A DNA stretch of 64,000 bases from Aptenodytes patagonicus (taxonomy: Eukaryota > Chordata > Aves > Sphenisciformes > Spheniscidae): the NCBI RefSeq assembly GCF_965638725.1, contig NC_134982.1:75282155-75346154 (forward strand), written 5' to 3'. This document shows positions 62,701-64,000 of the stretch, piece by piece (positions within the stretch are counted from its first letter, which is position 1; every line of letters begins with the position of its first letter). Both the position numbers and the translations under genes were made by a program. Under the pieces are notes generated by a model. That model saw nothing but the letters and a program-made list of their open reading frames with translations. It had not been told where the DNA came from and did not search any database.

Positions 62701-64000
62701 TTGTTCTCCCCTACCCAAAGCAGTTGCGGAGTCAGTAGATATGGAATCTGTGCAGTAATGCAGTGCTATAGTGCAAAGAAGCAATACCTTTTTCTTTTTG
62801 AGCCACTAGCTTAGAAACATAGAATGGGGAGGGGATTTTGCCACCTTCAAATGGAAATGCTGAACTGTGTGCTGTCAGACTTTTCTTCCACAACTTTTTT
62901 GGTTTCTGAATAACCAGCCTCTATCCCAAACCTGTTTATCTGAGATCTTCTGTACCTTTATTAAAACTTCTATACCTTTATTAAAACTTCTATACTCAAA
63001 ATGATATCTTTGTTTAACATAACTTAAACCATACAGGATTTAATTTCCCTTGATCAGCTCATGTAGGATTTACTGAGGGACACATATTCAAATTAGTCAA
63101 TGTGACAGTTTGACACTGTGTTAAATTTCCATTTATGAAGATGATGGCTGAATATAGTAGGTCTATTTTCCACCTATCCTAAAGTTGCTGGGAGAGCCCC
63201 AACATGCAGCTTTTGCTTTCAGTAAGGAGTGCTCAGACCATTCAGTTGTTAACTACTACCATTATCCTGGCAGCCAGCTTTTTCTTGTGTTGACTCAATG
63301 TTAGGAGGGGTATTCTGATGCCTATGTTAAGTGCCAACTAATGAGAGGATTGCATGCCTTTCTTGTTTGGATGACTACCACTATTTTCCAGCCAGAATGC
63401 ATTAAAACCTTTCTACTGTACTTTTTGTAGTTATGGGAATTGTATAAAACGTGTAAACTTGTAAGTTGTTGACTTTTTAAGCTTTGACTAAACACGTAAT
63501 AAAAGTGTGTAACTGTATATAATTTAAATCCTTTAACTCCATTCTGTTCAGATTTTGTGGAGCATTTCCGTAGATCAGGACAAGTAGATTGTCCTTAATT
63601 AACCAAGGTAGAAATTTACCATCTAGTTGCAAAATCAACTTGTTATCTGTTGCTCTTTCAAGTTCTGATTTGAAAGTACATGACTTGGAGAGGCTGGTTT
63701 TCCAAAGACAGTTATGTTGGATACTCTAGGTTACTAATCCAGGCTCCACTGGGTATTGAAGCTGGAGGATGTGGTGGGAGACTGAATATTGCCAGACAAT
63801 ACTGGACTGCTAGAATCATGTGGTTATTGCCTTGAATCCTGGTAGCAAGAAGTTGCACCAAAAACTGTCTGAATACCAAGTACTGTCTTAATATTCTTGA
63901 CAGTTGTTCAGCTTAATAAACAAAGCTACCATTCTTTTATAAAGAAATACATAATCTAACACTTCTAATTTTTTTTTTTGTCCTCCTCTAGTTGGTGGAC
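44577..64000 (+). CDS. REXO1: REXO1-like RNA exonuclease (3' end beyond window)
   Basis: A DEDDh-family 3'-5' exonuclease related to human REXO1 (elongin-A-binding protein 1). Exons: 44,577-44,739; 48,070-49,064; 49,611-49,703; 50,264-50,468; 51,766-51,908; 53,467-53,601; 54,991-55,087; 55,335-55,397; 55,887-56,033; 56,444-56,557; 57,160-57,233; 57,515-57,625; 57,925-58,040; 58,894-59,032; 60,308-60,428; 63,992 onward. All junctions are GT-AG and in phase, about 908 codons. Residues 13-32 form a CCCH finger; about 534-610 resembles the elongin-A-binding domain; 686-739 is Cys/His-rich; exonuclease acids D777, E779 and D860 are present, and the last H-x4-D should follow in exon 16. Human REXO1 also has about 16 exons but is longer (about 1,220 residues), mainly in exon 2. 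The EQTN linkage suggests a paralogue rather than the 19p13 REXO1 orthologue. R780 replaces the usual Met. It starts in a CpG island. The second ATG (44,580) has the better -3 base. Confidence 0.93.
44740..48069 (+). other. REXO1-like intron 1
   Basis: A 3.3-kb intron that begins in the CpG island and carries the solo LTR at 46,533-47,100. The rest is AT-rich with no further exon I can support. A spliced-in LTR exon could be tested with transcripts. Confidence 0.7.
46533..47100 (+). mobile_element. solo LTR of an avian endogenous retrovirus
   Basis: A 568-bp element inside intron 1 of the REXO1-like gene, same orientation. It begins TGTACTGGTTTTGGCTGGGA and ends GGGTTAACCCACAACA, so it has TG...CA termini. 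Internal polyadenylation-type signals are AATAAA at 46,806 and ATTAAA at 46,971. The 3' part 'CCCACCGGTGGGGAGTGAGG' is typical of a widespread bird LTR family (assigned from memory). No gag, pol or env sequence adjoins it, so it is a solo LTR. I could not find a clean target-site duplication, so it is old or its edges are eroded. Confidence 0.8.
48070..49064 (+). CDS. REXO1: REXO1-like exon 2 (large, low-complexity)
   Basis: A 995-nt exon after acceptor TTTTGCAG. It starts upstream of the first in-frame Met (48,171), adding '[16 protein letters not shown]' and more. Most of it is an acidic, Ser-rich, probably disordered region with a basic patch 'KKPRIS'. The 3' end '[20 protein letters not shown]' matches the conserved REXO1 'DSDPMEECLRIF' block. 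It is roughly half the length of human exon 2. Reading past the donor (CAG|GTATTT) only adds an intronic tail to 49,199. Confidence 0.92.
49611..49703 (+). CDS. REXO1: REXO1-like exon 3
   Basis: 93 nt, phase 0-to-0, acceptor TTTAATAG, donor GAT|GTGAGT. It encodes '[16 protein letters not shown]', corresponding to the REXO1 'PGQKRRISHLSK' repeat-like motif. Confidence 0.9.
50264..50468 (+). CDS. REXO1: REXO1-like exon 4
   Basis: 205 nt, phase 0 in, phase 1 out, acceptor ATATCAG, donor CTGG|GTATGA. It encodes '[20 protein letters not shown]', a Gln/Ala-rich helix-like stretch where REXO1 has a similar 'YLRAQQAQRAS' segment. The open frame runs 14 nt into the intron before stopping, so the donor defines the end. 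Confidence 0.85.
51766..51908 (+). CDS. REXO1: REXO1-like exon 5 (phase-inferred)
   Basis: 143 nt after acceptor GTGTTTCAG with donor AAG|GTACTG. This is the only candidate I found that converts phase 1 of exon 4 to phase 0 of exon 6 with no stop. It encodes '[20 protein letters not shown]' and ends '[14 protein letters not shown]', which parallels the 'AKRTL' motif of REXO1. It does not match the frame of the ATG-initiated open frame beginning at 51,781. Confidence 0.8.
53467..53601 (+). CDS. REXO1: REXO1-like exon 6 (elongin-A-binding region, first half)
   Basis: 135 nt, phase 0-to-0. It encodes '[20 protein letters not shown]' and '[14 protein letters not shown]', matching REXO1 '[20 protein letters not shown]'. 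The acceptor follows a T-rich tract (TTTTTTTTTAAG), an AAG-type 3' splice site, weaker than the CAG or TAG sites of its neighbours. Confidence 0.92.
54991..55087 (+). CDS. REXO1: REXO1-like exon 7 (elongin-A-binding region, second half)
   Basis: 97 nt, phase 0 in, phase 1 out. It encodes '[20 protein letters not shown]' and '[12 protein letters not shown]', matching the REXO1 '[20 protein letters not shown]' segment. Acceptor AAATACAG, donor CATG|GTAGTT. Confidence 0.93.
55335..55397 (+). CDS. REXO1: REXO1-like exon 8 (Ser-rich linker)
   Basis: 63 nt, phase 1-to-1, acceptor CATTCAG, donor AAAG|GTAAAG. It encodes '[20 protein letters not shown]', a flexible Ser/Gly linker before the C-terminal catalytic half. 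Confidence 0.85.
55887..56033 (+). CDS. REXO1: REXO1-like exon 9
   Basis: 147 nt, phase 1-to-1. It encodes '[20 protein letters not shown]' and '[16 protein letters not shown]', matching REXO1 'AALYGRLREYLLTQDQLKEN'. The acceptor follows a 12-T tract. The donor is ATG|GTAAGT. Confidence 0.93.
56444..56557 (+). CDS. REXO1: REXO1-like exon 10 (zinc-binding)
   Basis: 114 nt, phase 1-to-1. It encodes '[15 protein letters not shown]' and '[15 protein letters not shown]'. Residues C686, C689, C707 and H710 form the first part of a conserved Cys/His zinc-binding segment just upstream of the exonuclease fold. Confidence 0.93.
57160..57233 (+). CDS. REXO1: REXO1-like exon 11 (zinc-binding)
   Basis: 74 nt, phase 1 in, phase 0 out. 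It encodes '[20 protein letters not shown]' and 'CQTAK', with C729, C730 and C739 completing the Cys/His segment (REXO1 has 'YMCCSAAAGSVGCQVAK'). Confidence 0.93.
57405..57423 (+). repeat. (TA)n microsatellite in intron 11
   Basis: About nine uninterrupted TA dinucleotides between REXO1-like exons 11 and 12. Confidence 0.85.
57515..57625 (+). CDS. REXO1: REXO1-like exon 12 (Exo I, D-x-E)
   Basis: 111 nt, phase 0-to-0. It encodes '[18 protein letters not shown]' and ends 'GVYALDCER'. D777 and E779 are the first two metal-binding acids of the DEDDh fold. The next residue is Arg (AGG) where Rex-type enzymes normally have Met (ATG). The donor is AGG|GTATGA. Confidence 0.93.
57738..57795 (+). repeat. 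short tandem duplication in intron 12
   Basis: The 24-bp sequence starting ACTCTACATGACTAGACCTT occurs at 57,738 and again at 57,772 (34-bp period) with one mismatch. A small local duplication between exons 12 and 13. Confidence 0.75.
57925..58040 (+). CDS. REXO1: REXO1-like exon 13
   Basis: 116 nt, phase 0 in, phase 2 out. It encodes '[20 protein letters not shown]' and '[18 protein letters not shown]', nearly superimposable on the REXO1 and GOR core. Acceptor TCTTCAG, donor AAG|GTATGC. Confidence 0.95.
58894..59032 (+). CDS. REXO1: REXO1-like exon 14 (Exo II)
   Basis: 139 nt, phase 2 in, phase 0 out. It encodes '[20 protein letters not shown]' and '[16 protein letters not shown]'. D860 in 'HSLENDL' is the third catalytic acid. 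Confidence 0.95.
59563..59905 (+). mobile_element. CR1 LINE 3' tail in intron 14
   Basis: About 340 bp of the CR1 3' end in plus orientation. It has 'CTGAGCCAGGCTCTTTTCAG', 'TGTGGAGTCTCCATCCTTGG', 'GGTCCCTTCCAACCTCAACC' and the terminal 'ATTCTGTGATTATTACT'. It is 5'-truncated and codes for nothing. The open frames overlapping it are CR1-derived. Confidence 0.9.
60308..60428 (+). CDS. REXO1: REXO1-like exon 15
   Basis: 121 nt, phase 0 in, phase 1 out. It encodes '[20 protein letters not shown]' and '[20 protein letters not shown]', the segment just before the Exo III H-x4-D motif. Intron retention would add only 'GKSAGSY' before a stop. Confidence 0.95.
60610..60680 (-). mobile_element. LTR 3' fragment, minus strand, intron 15
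   Basis: Reads TGTTGTAGTTTAACCCTGGA followed by 'GGCAACTAAG' and 'CAGCCGCTCACTCATTCCCC'. This is the reverse complement of the last 70 bp or so of the same LTR family as the element at 46,533-47,100 ('GAGTGAGGGAGCGGCTGC' ... 'GGGTTAACCCACAACA'). Only this end is preserved. Confidence 0.7.
62951..62990 (+). repeat. 20-bp tandem duplication
   Basis: Two adjacent copies of TRTACCTTTATTAAAACTTC, differing by one base, within intron 15. Slippage-type duplication. Confidence 0.85.
63992..64000 (+). CDS. REXO1: REXO1-like exon 16, first 9 nt (truncated)
   Basis: The acceptor CCTCTAG at 63,985-63,991 is followed by TTGGTGGAC. Joined in phase 1 to exon 15 it reads 'VG' then a Gly codon or similar, matching REXO1 'VDGH', where the H-x4-D motif begins. 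The remainder lies beyond the window. Confidence 0.75.

Larger units (their letters stand above)
60429..63991 (+). other. REXO1-like intron 15
   Basis: A 3.6-kb intron separating exon 15 from the last exon. It holds the LTR fragment at 60,610, a 20-bp tandem duplication at 62,951-62,990 and an AATAAA at about 63,498. No internal exon is supported. The open frames at 61,011-61,380 have no recognisable features and no suitable phase context. Confidence 0.6.

Noticed and set aside
1..64000. CRISPR arrays, tRNA or rRNA genes, bacterial-style operons, prophage
   Set aside because: None were seen. Introns, CR1 elements and a CpG island point to vertebrate nuclear DNA, and no regularly spaced repeats or cloverleaf-like sequences were found by eye.

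Overview
The window looks like vertebrate nuclear DNA, almost certainly from a bird. It carries several CR1 non-LTR retrotransposon copies with avian-style 3' ends, avian-type LTR remnants, a discrete CpG island, GT-AG introns and very low gene density. No operons, tRNAs, CRISPR arrays or phage-like genes were seen. The two genes and their human counterparts suggest, by inference only, sequence orthologous to human 9p21 near EQTN, which in birds lies on the Z chromosome.

Layout. Bases 1-35,380 are intergenic. They hold an old ERVL-like LTR remnant (about 1,270-1,816), a 2.2 kb 5'-truncated CR1 on the minus strand (5,619-7,810), CR1 pieces at 24,945-25,735 and 33,390-34,178, a CR1 ORF1-like remnant at 30,240-31,100 and several microsatellites. 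I could support no host gene there. Bases 35,381-41,838 (+) hold a seven-exon gene that I reconstructed by joining short phase-compatible exons. It encodes a predicted 274-residue type I membrane protein that I identify as equatorin (EQTN), a sperm acrosomal membrane protein. A weak LINE remnant follows at about 43,190-43,560, then a CpG island (about 43,690-44,870). From 44,577 to the window end (+) lies an RNA exonuclease 1 (REXO1)-like gene: 15 complete coding exons plus the first 9 bases of exon 16, about 908 codons in the window. Its protein has an N-terminal CCCH finger, an elongin-A-binding-like middle domain, a C-terminal zinc-binding segment and a DEDDh 3'-5' exonuclease domain. The last catalytic motif (H-x4-D) is expected just past the window end.

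The two genes are co-directional and about 2.7 kb apart (EQTN stop to REXO1-like start). Nothing shows a shared pathway: EQTN is predicted to act at the acrosome, the REXO1-like protein in nuclear RNA processing. Transposons occupy introns 1, 14 and 15 of the REXO1-like gene without interrupting an exon. The oddest points are an arginine replacing the usual methionine after the catalytic glutamate of the exonuclease (DCER instead of DCEM), a short-loop G-quadruplex motif in the promoter, and a tandem AAG/TAG 3' splice site in EQTN next to a 15-bp duplication that also ends in AG. Most of the remaining open frames are chance, low-complexity or CpG-island frames.
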